Positions 1 through 11,265 of a stretch of 64,000 nt of DNA are shown piece by piece. The stretch spans positions 4,592,600 through 4,656,599 of the forward strand of contig NC_066336.1 of assembly GCF_022539315.1 (NCBI RefSeq). The letters are read 5' to 3'. The stretch comes from Serinus canaria. Its lineage: Eukaryota; Chordata; Aves; Passeriformes; Fringillidae. Position numbers and translations under genes: made by a program. The notes beneath the pieces were generated by a model, which worked only from the letters and a program-made list of their open reading frames with translations, ran no database searches and was not told the origin of the DNA. Position 1 is the first letter of the stretch, and every line of letters starts with the position of its first letter.

Positions 1-640
1 TAATTTTTCTCCTAAATAACCTTTAATTAGCAGGACATTTCACTTTCAGGCATGGTAATTAAAAAAAACCCCAAATATTTGGAAAAACAAAGAGTTTGGG
101 GTTAAAAAACAAAGAAAAGGTAAAAAAGAGGAGCTGGAACTTCCAGGGTTTCATTTTCTCACAGCCAACAAGGAGCAAAAAATTGTTCAGGGAGTGGGAA
201 AAATCTGCTAAATGTTGGAAATCCCAAACCCATTTGGAAGGAGGAGATTTCTCAGGTGGCAGCAGAGCAAAGCTGATCATGATCAGGGAAAAAAACACCT
301 GAAATTAATTTAAATATATTTAACAGCTCCAATTCTGGGATAAAACCACCTGAAATTAATTTAAATACATTAAACAGCTCCAATTCTGTGAAAAATCCAG
401 GGGAAAAAAGCACCTGGAATTATTTAAATTAATTAAATTGATCAGCAGGATTTCAGTGCTAAGGGAAAAGGAAATATTGGTATTCAGGACCCCAAAATTC
501 CCCTTTTTTCACCCCAAAACAATTCCCTCATTCAGGAGCTGCCAGGTCGAGCTTTGTCCAGGAAAGGTCAGAGCTGTTTGGGCTGGCTCAAGGTCCGTTT
601 CCACTGTATTTCTCTTTTTTTTTTTAAAAAAGAGATAAAA
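1..640. other. Unassigned AT-rich sequence downstream of PTP4A2
   Basis: I see no exon, known transposon or clear tandem repeat here. The sequence is AT-rich with short A and T runs. It lies beyond the 3' end of PTP4A2 and may be intergenic or part of a long 3'UTR of that gene. Confidence 0.4.
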
Positions 641-1115
641 GAATTTTTAAAATAAATTTAAAAGAAAGAATTTTTAAAGAATTTTGAAAAAGAATTTTTA
701 AAGGAGAGAATTTTGAAAGAATTTTTTAAGAAAGAATTTTTAAAGAAAAGAATTTATAAAGAAATTAAAAGAATTTTTAAAGAATTTTTAAAGAAAAGAT
801 TTTAAAGAAAAGAATTTTTAAAAGAAAAGAATTTTTAAAGAACTTTTAAAGAAAAGAAGTTTTAAAGAAAAGAACGTTTAAAGGATTTTTAAAGAAAGAC
901 TTTTAAAGAAAAGAATTTTAAAGAAAATAATTTAAAAGAATTTTAAAGAAAGGATTTTTAAAGAAAGAATTTTAAAAGAAAAGAATTTTTAAAGAAAATA
1001 AATTTTAAAGAACTTTAAAAGAAAATAATTTTTAAAGAAAAGAATTTTGAAAGAAAAGAATTTTGAAAGAACTTTAAAGAAAAGAATTTTAAAAGAAAAT
1101 TATTTTTTAAAGAAA
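640..1115. repeat. Low-complexity AAAGAATTTTT-type array
   Basis: About 475 bp consist almost only of imperfect copies of AAAGAATTTTTAAAG and close variants, with A on one side and T on the other of each unit. Unit length drifts between about 14 and 20 bp. No coding signal is present. Confidence 0.8.
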
Positions 1116-1659
1116 ATAAATCTGACTTCCAGAATTTGACAAATTGGTTGAAAAAACCAGGAAACTTTTGGCTAAAAATTCCATTTTTTTGCTTTGCAGA
1201 AAGGTTTGGTTTTATTGACTCCTCATTTTATCGGCTCTGAGGGCGGGAGGGGAAGGCAAAGAGCAAAACTGAGATTTCAGCACCATTTCCCTCCCTCCCC
1301 AGGGCAGCACCCACCCCAAAAAACTCTCCTGGATCCATGGAAAAACCCAAATATTCCACAGGGAGGAGGGGACCCAGCAGAGCCTGGAGGCAGGGACACA
1401 CCCGGGAGGGTTTGGGGAGCTCACCTGAGGGGCTTGGACAAGAACTGACATTTCCTGCGTCACTTTATAAAATCCCTGCCGAGGGCTGGAATTCCTGAAA
1501 TCCATTTCTTGTGGTCTGGAAAGGCTCCTGCAGGAGTTTGGGAAAGGGAGAAATCCTGGGGAGGGAGGGTGAGGACCTCACCTGCTGCAGGTACAGCCCA
1601 AAAAAACCAAAATTTCAAAATATCCTGAGGGGACAGGGCCCGAAACCTGGATCCAGACA
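1116..1659. other. Unique sequence, nothing recognised
   Basis: Roughly 540 bp between two arrays, with no exon or transposon that I recognise. The short open frames on both strands resemble no known protein. Confidence 0.4.
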
Positions 1660-2860
1660 CTTCCAAGGCTGGGTATTAGGGGGAAAAATATGGATATTGT
1701 GGAAAAAAATATGGATATTATGGAAAAAAATAGGGATGTCATGGAAAAAATATGTACGTCATGGGAAATTATCCAGGAAAAGGAAGAAAATCGGTCCTGG
1801 AGCAGCCAAAATCAAAAATGGGCCTGGTAGGAGCAGCCCGGCCAAAATTGCTCCTAAAATCCTTCCATTTGTTCCCTGGCAGCCCCACAAAAATATCTCC
1901 AAAAATCCAAATTTTGGGGGTTTGCTGATGAAGTGTGTCAGGATTTTGGGGTGGAATTTAGGATTCTTCCTGCAAAAAATCCCAATAAAAAAGAATCAGA
2001 GGCTCAGCTGAGAAAATCTCCCCTCACACCGAGCGAGGCCTCCCCTCAAAATCCCAATTTCCTGTGATCAGCAAAGGGGATCCAAACCCTTCCAAAGGTG
2101 GGTATTGTGGGAAAAATATGGATATTATGGAAAAAAATATGGATATCATGGAAAAAAACCCCAGATATTATGGAAAATCACCCAGGAGAAGGTGCTCAAG
2201 GAAACCTCTGGGGCATCCAAAATCAAAAATGGGCCTGGTAGGAGCAACCTGGCCAAAATTGCTCCTAAAATCCTTTAATTCACACCCCAACAGCCCCAAA
2301 AATCCAAATTTTGGGGGTTTGCTGATGAAGTGTGCTGGGATTTTGGGGTGGAATTTAGGATTCTCCCTCATGAAACCCCAATAAAAAAGAATCAGAGGCT
2401 CAGCTGAGAAAATCTCCCCTCACACCGAGCGAGGCCTTCCCTCAAAATCCCAATTTCCTGTGATCACCAAGGGGGATCCAAACTCTTCCAAAGCTGAGTA
2501 TTGTGGGAAAAATATGGATATTATGGAAAAAAATATGGATATCATGGAAAAAAAACCCAGATATTATGGAAAATCACCCAGGAGAAGGTGCTCAAGGAAA
2601 CCTCTGGGGCATCCAAAATCAAAAATGGGCCTGGTAGGAGCAGCCTGGCCAAAATTGCTCCTAAAATCCTTTAATTGACACCCCAACAGCCCCCAAAATC
2701 CAAATTTTTAGGGTTTGCTGATGAAGTGTGTCAGGATTTTGGGGTGGAATTTAGGATTCTTCTTATAAAAAACCCCAATAAAAAAGAATCAGAGGCTCAG
2801 CTGAGAAATCTCCCCTCACACCGAGCGAGGCCTCCCCTCAAAATCCCAATTTCCTGTGCT
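1660..2860. repeat. Tandem repeat with about 396-bp unit, three copies
   Basis: The anchor TTTGCTGATGAAGTGTG starts at 1921, 2318 and 2714, a spacing of 397 and 396 bp. Each unit holds a nested short repeat built on TATGGATATTATGG, then a unique part with GGTAGGAGCA and a shared CCTCACACCGAGCGAGGCC end. The first copy is partial and more diverged. The open frames are products of the repeat and not genes. Confidence 0.85.
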
Positions 2861-2869
2861 CAGCAAGGC

Positions 2870-3770
2870 TGGGAATGTGGACAACAGCAAAAAAAATTAA
2901 AATAAAAACGCCTTTTCCATCTTCCTGACAGAGAAATTAATTTTAAACCCTTGTCTGGATCACCCAGGACTCTCTGGAACATCAGTCTTGTGTGCCAGGA
3001 TGGATTTTCTGTCTCAAATTAACATTTCAGCCGAATTCTTTGGGAAAAATCGGAGTGACAGACACAGAGAATCACACACACACTCCCAAAATCAGATTCA
3101 CCCCAGGGTCAGGCAGTGAGGGTCCTGCTCAAGCCCCTCAGGAGTCAGAATTCCATGGAAAACACCCCCAAAATCCCTGGGATGTGCCCAAAAAGGGGCT
3201 TAAGGCTGTCGGGCTGTTCCCACCCAGCTCCTCCTCCTGTCCCCGCTTAAAAACCAACCAAAATTTCCTTTTTTTTTAAAGATTTAAAAAGGAATTCGCA
3301 TCTCAGGAATTCACATTCCTGGCTGGGGGTGCTTTTCTCACCTCAATAAAATTCCTTCCTCTGCTGCTTTTCCTTAGACATAAAGTTGACTTTATTTCTT
3401 TTCTTAAAAAGTTAAAAATACAGAAGGTTCAGAAACTGCTTTTCTCCTTGCGGGTTGCAGCTTAAGGAGAAAACAATCCTTCACTGAAATGTTTCTCTTA
3501 ATTGGCTTTTTTTATTATTATTATTATAATAAATTTTTCTAATTTTGGGGTTTTTTCCTCTCAATCATCATCACCCTTTTTTTTTTTTAAGGACAGAGGT
3601 TGAGGAGCACTGACTCCACCACTAATTTCATTTTAATGCCATTTTTTTTCCTCTTTCTTTTTTGGTTTTTTGATTCCAGATTCACATTTCCAGGTGCCAA
3701 GAGTCCAGAGAAGATCCCCCCGCTCACTTCTGCCTTCCTTTTGAGATCAATATTTTGGTTTTTGTGTTTA
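2870..3770. other. PTP4A2: Probable PTP4A2 3' untranslated region and downstream sequence
   Basis: Sequence downstream (leftwards) of the PTP4A2 stop codon. It has several minus-strand AATAAA-type hexamers and no coding signal. The actual end of the mRNA cannot be fixed from sequence; 3391-3396 is the first good candidate, and the TTATTA-rich stretch near 3510 is another. Confidence 0.4.
3391..3396 (-). terminator. PTP4A2: Candidate polyadenylation signal for PTP4A2
   Basis: AATAAA on the minus strand about 380 bp after the PTP4A2 stop codon, followed by T-rich sequence. It is one of several possible signals, and a longer 3'UTR is also possible. Confidence 0.35.
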
Positions 3771-3771
3771 T

Positions 3772-3880
3772 TTATTGAACACAGCAGTGACCGTTGGCAT
3801 CTTTGAAGCGCAATCTCATCTTGGGCCGGTATTTCTCCAGGTAAAGCAGCTGCTTGGAATTGAAAGCTCCCCTCCTTTTC
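3772..3880 (-). CDS. PTP4A2: PTP4A2 last coding exon (residues 132-167) with CaaX box
   Basis: 109 nt encoding [20 protein letters not shown] and onward to the CCVQ end and TAA. It was found by homology, because it is too short for a methionine-initiated open frame. The acceptor is TTTTTTAG|G. The first 20 or so exon bases are the edge of a tandem repeat that extends into the intron (3859-4680). Confidence 0.94.
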
Positions 3881-6424
3881 CTAAAAAAACACATTGAAAA
3901 GGTGGATAGCAAAGGAAAAAAACATCTTTTTGCTGACTTCAGGCTGATTAGTCTTAATTTTAATTAATATTTTAATAATATTTTATATTTAATAATAAGC
4001 AAAATATATTCAATAATAAATATTATTGATAGTTCCCTCTCCTGTTTCTCTAAAAAAAAAAATACACATTGAAAAGGTGGATAGCAAAGGAAAAAAACAT
4101 CTTTTTGCTGACTTCAGGCAGATTAGTTTTCATTTTAATTAATTAATATTTTATATTAATAATTTTCAAAATATATTCAATAATATTGTTGAAAGCCCCC
4201 CACTTTTTCTAAAAAAAAAATACCAGAAAAAGTGGTTATAAAAGAAAAAAAAGCACCTTATTGCTGACTTCAGGCAGATTGATTTTCATTTTAATTAATT
4301 ATATTTTATATTTAATAATATTCAAAATATATTAAATAATAAATATATTGATAGTTCCCCTCCTTTTCCTAAAAAAAACATTTAAAAAGTTGGATATCAA
4401 TGGAAAAAACCCATATTTTTGCTCACCTCAGGCAGATTAGATTTCATTTTAATTTAATATTTAAACAATATTTTTATATTTAATAATATTCAAAATATAT
4501 TCAGTAATAAATATTATTGAATGCCCCCCTCCTTTTCCTAAAAAAAAAAAAAAACACATTAAAAAGGTGGATATAAAAGAAAAAAAACCCCAATTTTTGC
4601 TCACTTCAGGCAGATTAGTTTTCATTTAACTAATTAATATTTCAATAATAGTTTTATATTTAATATTCAAAATATTGATATTATGGGAACATATATTAAA
4701 ATTAAAATTTATAAATTTATAATATTTACATAATTAATATCTATATAATATATAATTTAAAAATTATATAACAATATATAATATATTAAAGAGTATATAA
4801 TATATTAAATATAATTAAATATGTTAAAATATATTCAATTACAAATATTATTTATTCATATTGAAAATTTCAATTATTTTAAATTAATTTTCCAGCACTA
4901 AAAACGAGAATTTTGATGGGGAAAAAAATATTTGAGCTTTTTCTTCACATTTACACCCAGATTTTAAGGGGATAGATCTACTGTTAATCCTCATTAATTA
5001 CAGCAATTTTTAGAGTCCTGGCCTAAACATTTTTACCTCAAAAATCAAAATTTTTGAGCTTTTTTTTCAGATTTAAACCCAGATTTTAAGGAGATAGATC
5101 ACCTGTTAATCCTCATTAATTAATAGCTATTTTCACAATCACATCCTTGATACTTTTACCTCACAAAATTCAAAATTTTTGGGCTTTTCCCTCACATTTA
5201 CACTGAGATTTTTAAGGGGATAGATCACCTGTTAATCCTCATTAATTATTAGCAATTTTTAGAGTCCTGGCCTAGACACTTTTACCTCACAAAATTCAAA
5301 ATTTTTGAGCTTTTTCTTCACATTTACACCCAGATTTTAAGGGGATAGATCACCTGTTAATCCTCATTAATTATTAGCAATTTTTACAGTCACATCCTCG
5401 ATACTTTTACCTCACAAAATTCAAAATATTTGGGCTTTTCCCTCACATTTACACCCAGATTTTTAAGGGGAGACATCACCTGTTAATCCTCATTAATTAA
5501 TAGCAATTTTTAGAGTCCTGGGCTAGACATTTTTACGTCACAAAATTTTTGAGCTTTTTCTTTACATTTAAACCCAGAGTTTAAAGAGTAAGATCACCTG
5601 TTAATCCTCATTAATTAATAACAATCTTTAAAGTCCGGCCTAGACACTTTTACCTCACAAAATTCAAAATATTTGAGCTTTTCCCTCACATTTCCACCCG
5701 AATTTTACCGATATTCTTTATTTTCGGATCAAACCCCCCAAATCTCTTCCTTATCATGCTCGGGCAGGTTTAAAAGGAGGGAATAAAAGATTCCTGGGGG
5801 AAAATAAAGAGATTTTTCACTTACTGCCTTATGAACTGAACGGCGTCCTCGTACTTCATGCCGCACTCGATGAGAGCCAGCGCCACCAGGACGGGAGCCC
5901 TGCGGGGAGATCGATCTTCAGGAGCAGGAACAGAGACTGCGAATCCCAGCCCAGCCCAGCCCAGCCCGGCCCAGCCCAGCCCAGCCCAGGCCAGGCCAGC
6001 CCAGCCCAGCCCAGCCCAGCCCAGCCCAGCCCAGCCATTCCTCTCCCCACAGAAACAGCCCAAGGGTTTCTCCGCCCAGAATTTCCTACAGAAATTCTCG
6101 TGCCCGATGTAAATTGAGTTTTTTTTTTGGAGGGATTCTGCCTGCAAAGGAAATAAAAATCAACAGCAGCTCTTTAGTGGGGTTTATAATTTTTATAATT
6201 CTGGGTTTAGCTCACTTTTCTGGTTCTTGACATCTCCTGAATGAGCGTGGATTGAGCTGGGCCTTTAGAGGTATTTATATCATTTTATTTTTTCTTTTGG
6301 AGCTATTTCTCTTTTTATATTTATATATTGTTCTTTTTTAACTAATTCTGTCAAGGAGCAAGGAGAAGTAGAATTTTCTGCTGTGGGATCTTCATTTCAG
6401 AAGTCAGTTAAGGGTAAAAAAAAT

Positions 6425-6475
<51 letters not shown>

Positions 6476-9400
6476 TATAATAAATAATAATTATTAAGAT
6501 TATAATAACACTACTTACATATAATATAATATAATATACATAGTGTATATATATATATAGTATATATATAATACTACTTTAATTCATTATTTAATATACT
6601 GGAATAATAATGATAAATAATAAATTTAATAATGGAATAAATAATAATTTATTAAGATTATAATAATAATAGGACTTTATATATAGTATGTATAATATAT
6701 ATACTGTATATAATAGTAGTTTAAATATATATAGTTTAATAATAATAGTACTTTAATTTACTATTTAATATACTAGAATAATAAATTTTAATAAATTTAA
6801 TAATGAAATAAATAGTAATCTATTAAGATTATAATAATAGTACTTTTTTATATATGATATAGTATATATACTATATATAATAGTACTTTATATATATAGA
6901 ATCATAATAGTACTTAATTTGTTATTTAATATAGGAAAAATAATGATAAATAAATTTAATAATGAAATAAATAGCAATTTATTAAGATTATGATAATAAT
7001 AGCACTTTATATATATAATATTGTATAATATAGTATATACATATATATACACAGTATATATAGCAATACTTTATATATATAGGATAATATTAATACCTTA
7101 GTTTATTATTTAATATACTAGAATATACTGATAATAATAAATTTAATAATGAAATAAATAATATTTAATTAAGATTATAATAATAATAGTAGTTTATATA
7201 TAGAGTATAATATAGTATATATATACAGTATATATATAGTAGTACTTTATATATAGAGTATAATAATAATTTAATTTATTAATTAATATACTAGAATAAT
7301 AATGAAAATAAACTTAATAATGAAATAAATAATATTTTATTATGATTATAATAATAGTACTTAAAATATATAGTATAATATAGTATACATATAATAGAAC
7401 TATATATATATATAGTATAATAATAATAATAATATTTAATTTATTAATAGAATACCAAGGATAATGAATAATAAATGTGATGATGAACTAAATAATACTT
7501 TATCCATATTTCCATTAAAAGAATCCTGCTCCAGGGCATTGCAGGCACTGACCTTCCCAGGCCTGCCACGCAGTGCACAGCCACGCAGCAGCCGGGCTCC
7601 TCCCGAAATTTGGTTTTCAGCAGGTTCAGCCAATCCTCCACGATCTGACTGGGCGGTGGTGCTCCATCATCGAAGGGCCAGTCCTGAGGGGAGACATCCC
7701 ATAAACACCCCTGTCCCAGCCTGCACGGGGACACAGGGACACAGGGACCCTGCACAGGGACACAGGGACACAGGGACACACTGACCCTGCACAGGGACAG
7801 AGGGACACACTGACCCTGCACAGGGACACACTGACCCTGCACAGGGACACACTGACCCTGCACGGGGACACAGGGACACTGCAGTGGACACAGGGACCCT
7901 GCTCACGGGGACACAGGGACACACTGACCCTGCATGGGGACACAGGGACACAGGGACACACTGACCCTGCATGGGGACACAGGGACACAGGGACACACTG
8001 ACCCTGCATGGGGACACAGGGACACAGGGACACACTGACCCTGCACGGGGACACAGGGACACACTGACCCTGCACAGGGACACAGGGACACACTGACCCT
8101 GCCCGGGGACACAGGGACACACTGACCCTGCACGGGGACACGGGGACCCTGCAAGGGGACACAGGGACACACTGACCCTGCATGGGGACACAGGGACACA
8201 CTGACCCTGCAGGGGACACAGGGACACACTGACCCTGCACGGGGACACACTGACCCTGCCCAGGGACACAGGGACACAGGGACCCTGCAGGGGACACACT
8301 GAACTCTGCAATAAAGGATTTTACTGGTGAGAGATCCCTGTCCCTGAAATGCCATTTGATTAAAAAATGATGTGAAAATCAATATTTCAGATAAACACGG
8401 AGAGAGGAGAACGCTGCAGAGCCCTGCTGGTGGCACCCTCCCAAAATCCCATTTGTGCTCCAGAAATTCCCACTCTCAGGGGGTGAAGCTGCTCCCAAAA
8501 ATTCCCAATCCCAGAGGAGCAGCTCCTCCAGGAATTCAGGCAGTTCCCAATCCCCTGGGTGATTTTTATTTGAAAATAAAACTTTTATGAACAGAAAGTT
8601 GCTCAAATAATGGCAGAAATTCACTTTTTTTTTGCTGCTAAAGGAGCAGCCCCCATTAAATCCATAATGTATTAAATATCAATAATCAAAAATAATTTTA
8701 TATTGGATTAATTCACCGAGCCTGAAAAGTGCAGAGAAATCCTTTGTTAAAGCATTTGGAAAATTCAAAATATCTGGGACACCACAGCAAAGGGAAAGGC
8801 CACAGGAGTAAGATCAGAAATCAGAATTTGTTCTTTTTAAGGAAAGGTTTTGATGGGATTTTCCACCCCACCCCACAGAGCTGCTGGGTTAGAAGCTGCT
8901 TCTGAAAGAGGATTTGCTGTGTTTAATTGAAATTAAATCTTTTCCAGGGTATCCACACAACTCCTGGGCTGGCCTGAATCCATCCCAGCACTGATAAAAG
9001 ACAGGGACAAAATAATTCAAATAATTCTGGCACCAGGGGTGGAACTGCAGCAAAGTTTTGCAGGATTTTTTTTGCTTATTCTGAGCTCAGGGGGCAAAAA
9101 AAAGCAAATTCTGAGGTGCAAAACTGATTAAAAACCAGGATTGCACAAAGGGGGAGAGGCAGGAAAGGGATTTATCATTTTTTTCACTTTTTTTGGAATA
9201 GCACAACAGCTCCAGGAATGGCAACACAGGTGGTGAATGACAGAATTTTGAGGTGATAAAGAAGTTTTTATTTAAAAATATTGGAATTGGCAGCCCCAAA
9301 GAATTCCCACCTTCAGCAGGGGCATTGTCACCTCCCTGTGCCAGCCTGGTGGTGGCACTTGGGGACACAGAGGGGAAAAATCTGATCCAATAAATCAAGG

Positions 9401-11134
9401 AGTGAGAAAAGGAGAACAAGGAAATATCCCCTGGATCATGGAGATGAGGAAAGGCAGCACTGCAAGGCAAAAATCCTCCAAAAATAAAAATACTGAAGAT
9501 GGACAAAGCCACCACAACCCCTCTGGAAGGCAAAGAGTGCCAAAAATCCTCTTAAAAAAGAGAAATACTGAAGATGGACAGAGCCACCTGTGGAAGGCAA
9601 AAAGTGCCAAAAAATCCTCAAAAATAGAGAAAATACTGAAGGAAAAAAGTGCCAAAAATTCTCCAAAAAAAAGAAAATACTGAAGATGGACAGAGCCACC
9701 TCTGGAAGGCAAATTGCAAAAAATCTCAAAAAAAAAAAAGACTGAGGCAAAAGTGCAAAAATCCTCAGAAAAAAAGAAAATACTGAAGATGGACAGAGCC
9801 ACCTCTGGAAGGCAAAAACTGCAAAAATCCTCTTAAAAATAAGAAATACTGAAGATGGACAGAGCCACCTGTGGAAGGCAAAAAGTGCCCAAAAATCCTC
9901 TTAAAAAAAAGGAAATACTGCAGATGGAAGATTGGAATATTGGAATATTAGAAGCCAAAAAGTGCCCAAAAATCCTCTCAGAACAAACCAAACCCTGCAG
10001 CTTTTCCTGATTTTGTGTTCTGAATCGTGGCAGCCCAAGGAATTAAATCCACCCTGCAGGGAATTGCAGCCCAGCCCTGTTTTTATTCTCTATTTTTTCC
10101 CTCTCCTATCTGGAAAAAAAAAAATCTGGAGGCAGCACATTTTACAGCCCTGACCCACTCCCAAATTGGCCAAAATATTTCCATTTTCAGGGCTTTCCCC
10201 ACGCATTTTTTAAAGGCAACTCACTAGAACTTGGATTCCTTCTTTCTCGATTGGAGCTTGATCATAAGTGGCATCACAAACTCGCACCAAGGTCGTCACG
10301 CCGTACTTCTTCAGCTCCTGGGAGAGAAAGGAAAACACCTCAGGGAGAAAATCAGCCAGAAAAATCAACATTTCCCACCTTTTCAGGGCACCAAACCAGT
10401 GCACGTGGAAGGAGAGAGGGATCAAATTTACAAGGGACAGAAAAAAATGAGAAACGTTTCGGAGATGGGGGGAAAAAATTGGAATTATAGGAGTAAAATT
10501 GGAATTATAGGAGTAAAATTGGAATTTTAAGAGTACTAAAATAGCTGTAAATGCTCCAAGCAGCTTTTTCTCCTCTTAAATAAAGGCTGGGTGTGTTGGC
10601 TTCAGCCAGAGTTGACATTTGGAGGCAGGGAGGAGCAGAACAGAGCCCAGCACACTCCAAAGTAGCACCCAGAGCCAGATAAAGAACCACAGGTCAAACA
10701 AAAGCTGCTCCAGTTCACTCTGGAGTTGCTCAGAAATCAGAATTTCCTCTGCTCTTTGGGGCTGAATTGCACCTCAGAATTAACAGGAATGTCCATTGCA
10801 GAGAGGGCTGGAAAAGGGGAGAAAATTCTCAATAAAAAAAAATTCTCAATTAAAAAAATTCTCAATTAAAAAAATTCTCAATAAAAAAAAAATCTCAATA
10901 AAAAAAATTCTCAATAAAAAAAATTCGCAATTAAAAAAATTCTCAATTAAAAAATTTCCTTCCAGAGGTGAGGAAGGACTGGTCAGGAAATTCCTGGCCA
11001 GGGATTTTGAGGGATTTGGGAATTTTTTGCCTCCTTACCTCGATGAACTTGCTGAGGGTTGCATTGGTTGGGTTGTGAGTGATCAGGAAACGCAGATTTT
11101 CATAAGTAATTTCCACGGGGGCTGGACGGTTCAT
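3772..11134 (-). CDS. PTP4A2: Protein tyrosine phosphatase 4A2 (PRL-2), complete coding region in five exons
   Basis: PRL-2 is a small dual-specificity-like phosphatase of the PRL family, anchored to plasma and endosomal membranes by prenylation. It promotes proliferation and binds CNNM magnesium transporters. Coding exons, in transcript order, are 11039-11134, 10225-10317, 7553-7683, 5825-5899 and 3772-3880. They sum to 504 nt, giving 167 residues, the same as human PRL-2. All introns are GT-AG and the reading phase is continuous. Visible features are redox Cys46, the WPFDDG loop with general acid Asp69, the P-loop HCVAGLGR with catalytic Cys101 and Arg107, a basic KRR stretch, and the CaaX end CCVQ with prenylated Cys164. 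The start begins MNRPAPVE, as in the family. Nothing is broken. The introns are loaded with tandem repeats, several touching splice sites. Confidence 0.96.
3859..4680 (-). repeat. PTP4A2: Five-copy ~165-bp tandem repeat containing the PTP4A2 last-exon 3' splice site
   Basis: Copies start near 3859, 4026, 4190, 4350 and 4515. In gene orientation each has a poly-T tract, AG, then a purine-rich segment like GAAAAGGAGGGG. The copy nearest the gene is the real acceptor plus about 20 bases of coding exon. The rest of each unit is AT-rich (AAATATATT and TTAATTAA motifs) with a shared CTTTTTGCTGACTTCAGGC block. Confidence 0.88.
4905..5705. repeat. Seven-copy ~124-bp tandem repeat in the last PTP4A2 intron
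   Basis: The anchor GAGCTTTTTCTTCACATTT or a close variant recurs at about 4934, 5058, 5182, 5308, 5434, 5552 and 5678. Each unit also carries CACCTGTTAATCCTCATTAA and TTTTACCTCACAAAATTC. The array ends about 120 bp from the donor of the preceding exon. Confidence 0.88.
5825..5899 (-). CDS. PTP4A2: PTP4A2 coding exon 4 (residues 107-132)
   Basis: 75 nt encoding [12 protein letters not shown] to AVQFIR and the first two bases of the next codon. The donor is GCA|GTAAGT and the acceptor CCCCGCAG. A (GCTGG)n tract lies about 45 nt upstream of the acceptor, where the branch point would be expected. Confidence 0.95.
5945..6033. repeat. (CCAGC)n pentanucleotide tract
   Basis: About 18 nearly perfect CCAGC units with a few single-base variants. 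It lies 45 nt upstream of the acceptor of PTP4A2 coding exon 4. On the transcribed strand it reads as G-rich GCTGG. Confidence 0.93.
6427..7440. repeat. (AAT)n microsatellite followed by AT-rich ~172-bp tandem repeat
   Basis: 6427-6476 is a pure (AAT)n tract. After it, TTATTTAATATACTAGAATAAT or a near variant recurs at about 6587, 6761, 6922, 7106 and 7278, with TATATA stretches and ATTAAGATTATAATAAT between. That is about five units of a sequence of nearly pure A and T. It lies inside a PTP4A2 intron. Confidence 0.85.
7553..7683 (-). CDS. PTP4A2: PTP4A2 coding exon 3 (residues 64-107 start), catalytic exon
   Basis: 131 nt encoding [13 protein letters not shown] through HCVAGLG plus two bases of the P-loop arginine. 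It holds the general acid loop and catalytic cysteine. The acceptor is CCCCTCAG and the donor is AAG|GTCAGT. A GGGACAC-type minisatellite begins about 50 nt upstream of its acceptor. Confidence 0.95.
7728..8305. repeat. GGGACACACTGACCCTGCAC minisatellite
   Basis: A dense array of 10-bp (GGGACACA) and about 20-30-bp higher-order units over roughly 580 bp, in the PTP4A2 intron before the catalytic exon. On the gene strand each larger unit reads CCCTGTGCAG followed by GGTCAGTG, resembling a 3' and a 5' splice site side by side. Long repetitive open frames of both strands are artefacts of the repeat. Confidence 0.93.
8306..9460. other. PTP4A2 intron sequence, nothing recognised
   Basis: Mostly unique, moderately AT-rich intron sequence. 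I see no exon or transposon here. Confidence 0.45.
9465..9975. repeat. Minisatellite of ~64-bp units in PTP4A2 intron
   Basis: About eight units built on ACTGAAGATGGACAGAGCC, TGGAAGGCAAAAAGTGCC and AAAATCCTC, with internal deletions in the middle copies. The open frames on either strand through it are not genes. Confidence 0.88.
10225..10317 (-). CDS. PTP4A2: PTP4A2 coding exon 2 (residues 33-63)
   Basis: 93 nt, 31 whole codons, from [10 protein letters not shown] to GIQVL. It contains Cys46, the partner of the catalytic Cys101 in the redox disulphide known for PRL phosphatases. It is flanked by CCCAG and by GTGAGT. Confidence 0.95.
10826..10960. repeat. AATTCTCAATAAAAAAA short array
   Basis: About eight copies of a 16-18-bp unit (AATTCTCAATTAAAAAA), lying about 80 nt downstream of the donor of PTP4A2 coding exon 1. 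Confidence 0.88.
11039..11134 (-). CDS. PTP4A2: PTP4A2 coding exon 1 (residues 1-32)
   Basis: Encodes [10 protein letters not shown] through SKFIE, the N-terminal strand region. The donor is GAG|GTAAGG (GTAAGG at 11033-11038). The exon continues into 5'UTR above 11134, but I could not fix its acceptor because the upstream sequence is an A/T homopolymer-rich tract. Confidence 0.93.
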
Positions 11135-11159
11135 AATGGCAAAGAAATTGTGTGAGGGG

Positions 11160-11265
11160 CCAAAAAAAAAAACCAAAATAAAAAAAAAAAAACCAAAAAA
11201 ATAATAATAATAAAAAAATCAAAATAAAGGGAGGAAAATAAAACAAAATAAAAAAAAATCAATGA
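11160..11265. repeat. A-rich low-complexity tract upstream of PTP4A2 start exon
   Basis: A-rich homopolymer and AATAAT sequence. On the gene strand it gives a long T-rich tract immediately 5' of the exon carrying the initiator ATG, which is compatible with a polypyrimidine tract, though no clear AG acceptor was picked. Confidence 0.5.

Noticed and set aside
7626..8436. Cys/Pro/Val-rich open frames of about 180-220 codons, minus strand
   Set aside because: All three frames are open because the 10-bp minisatellite has no stop codons. This is intron of PTP4A2.
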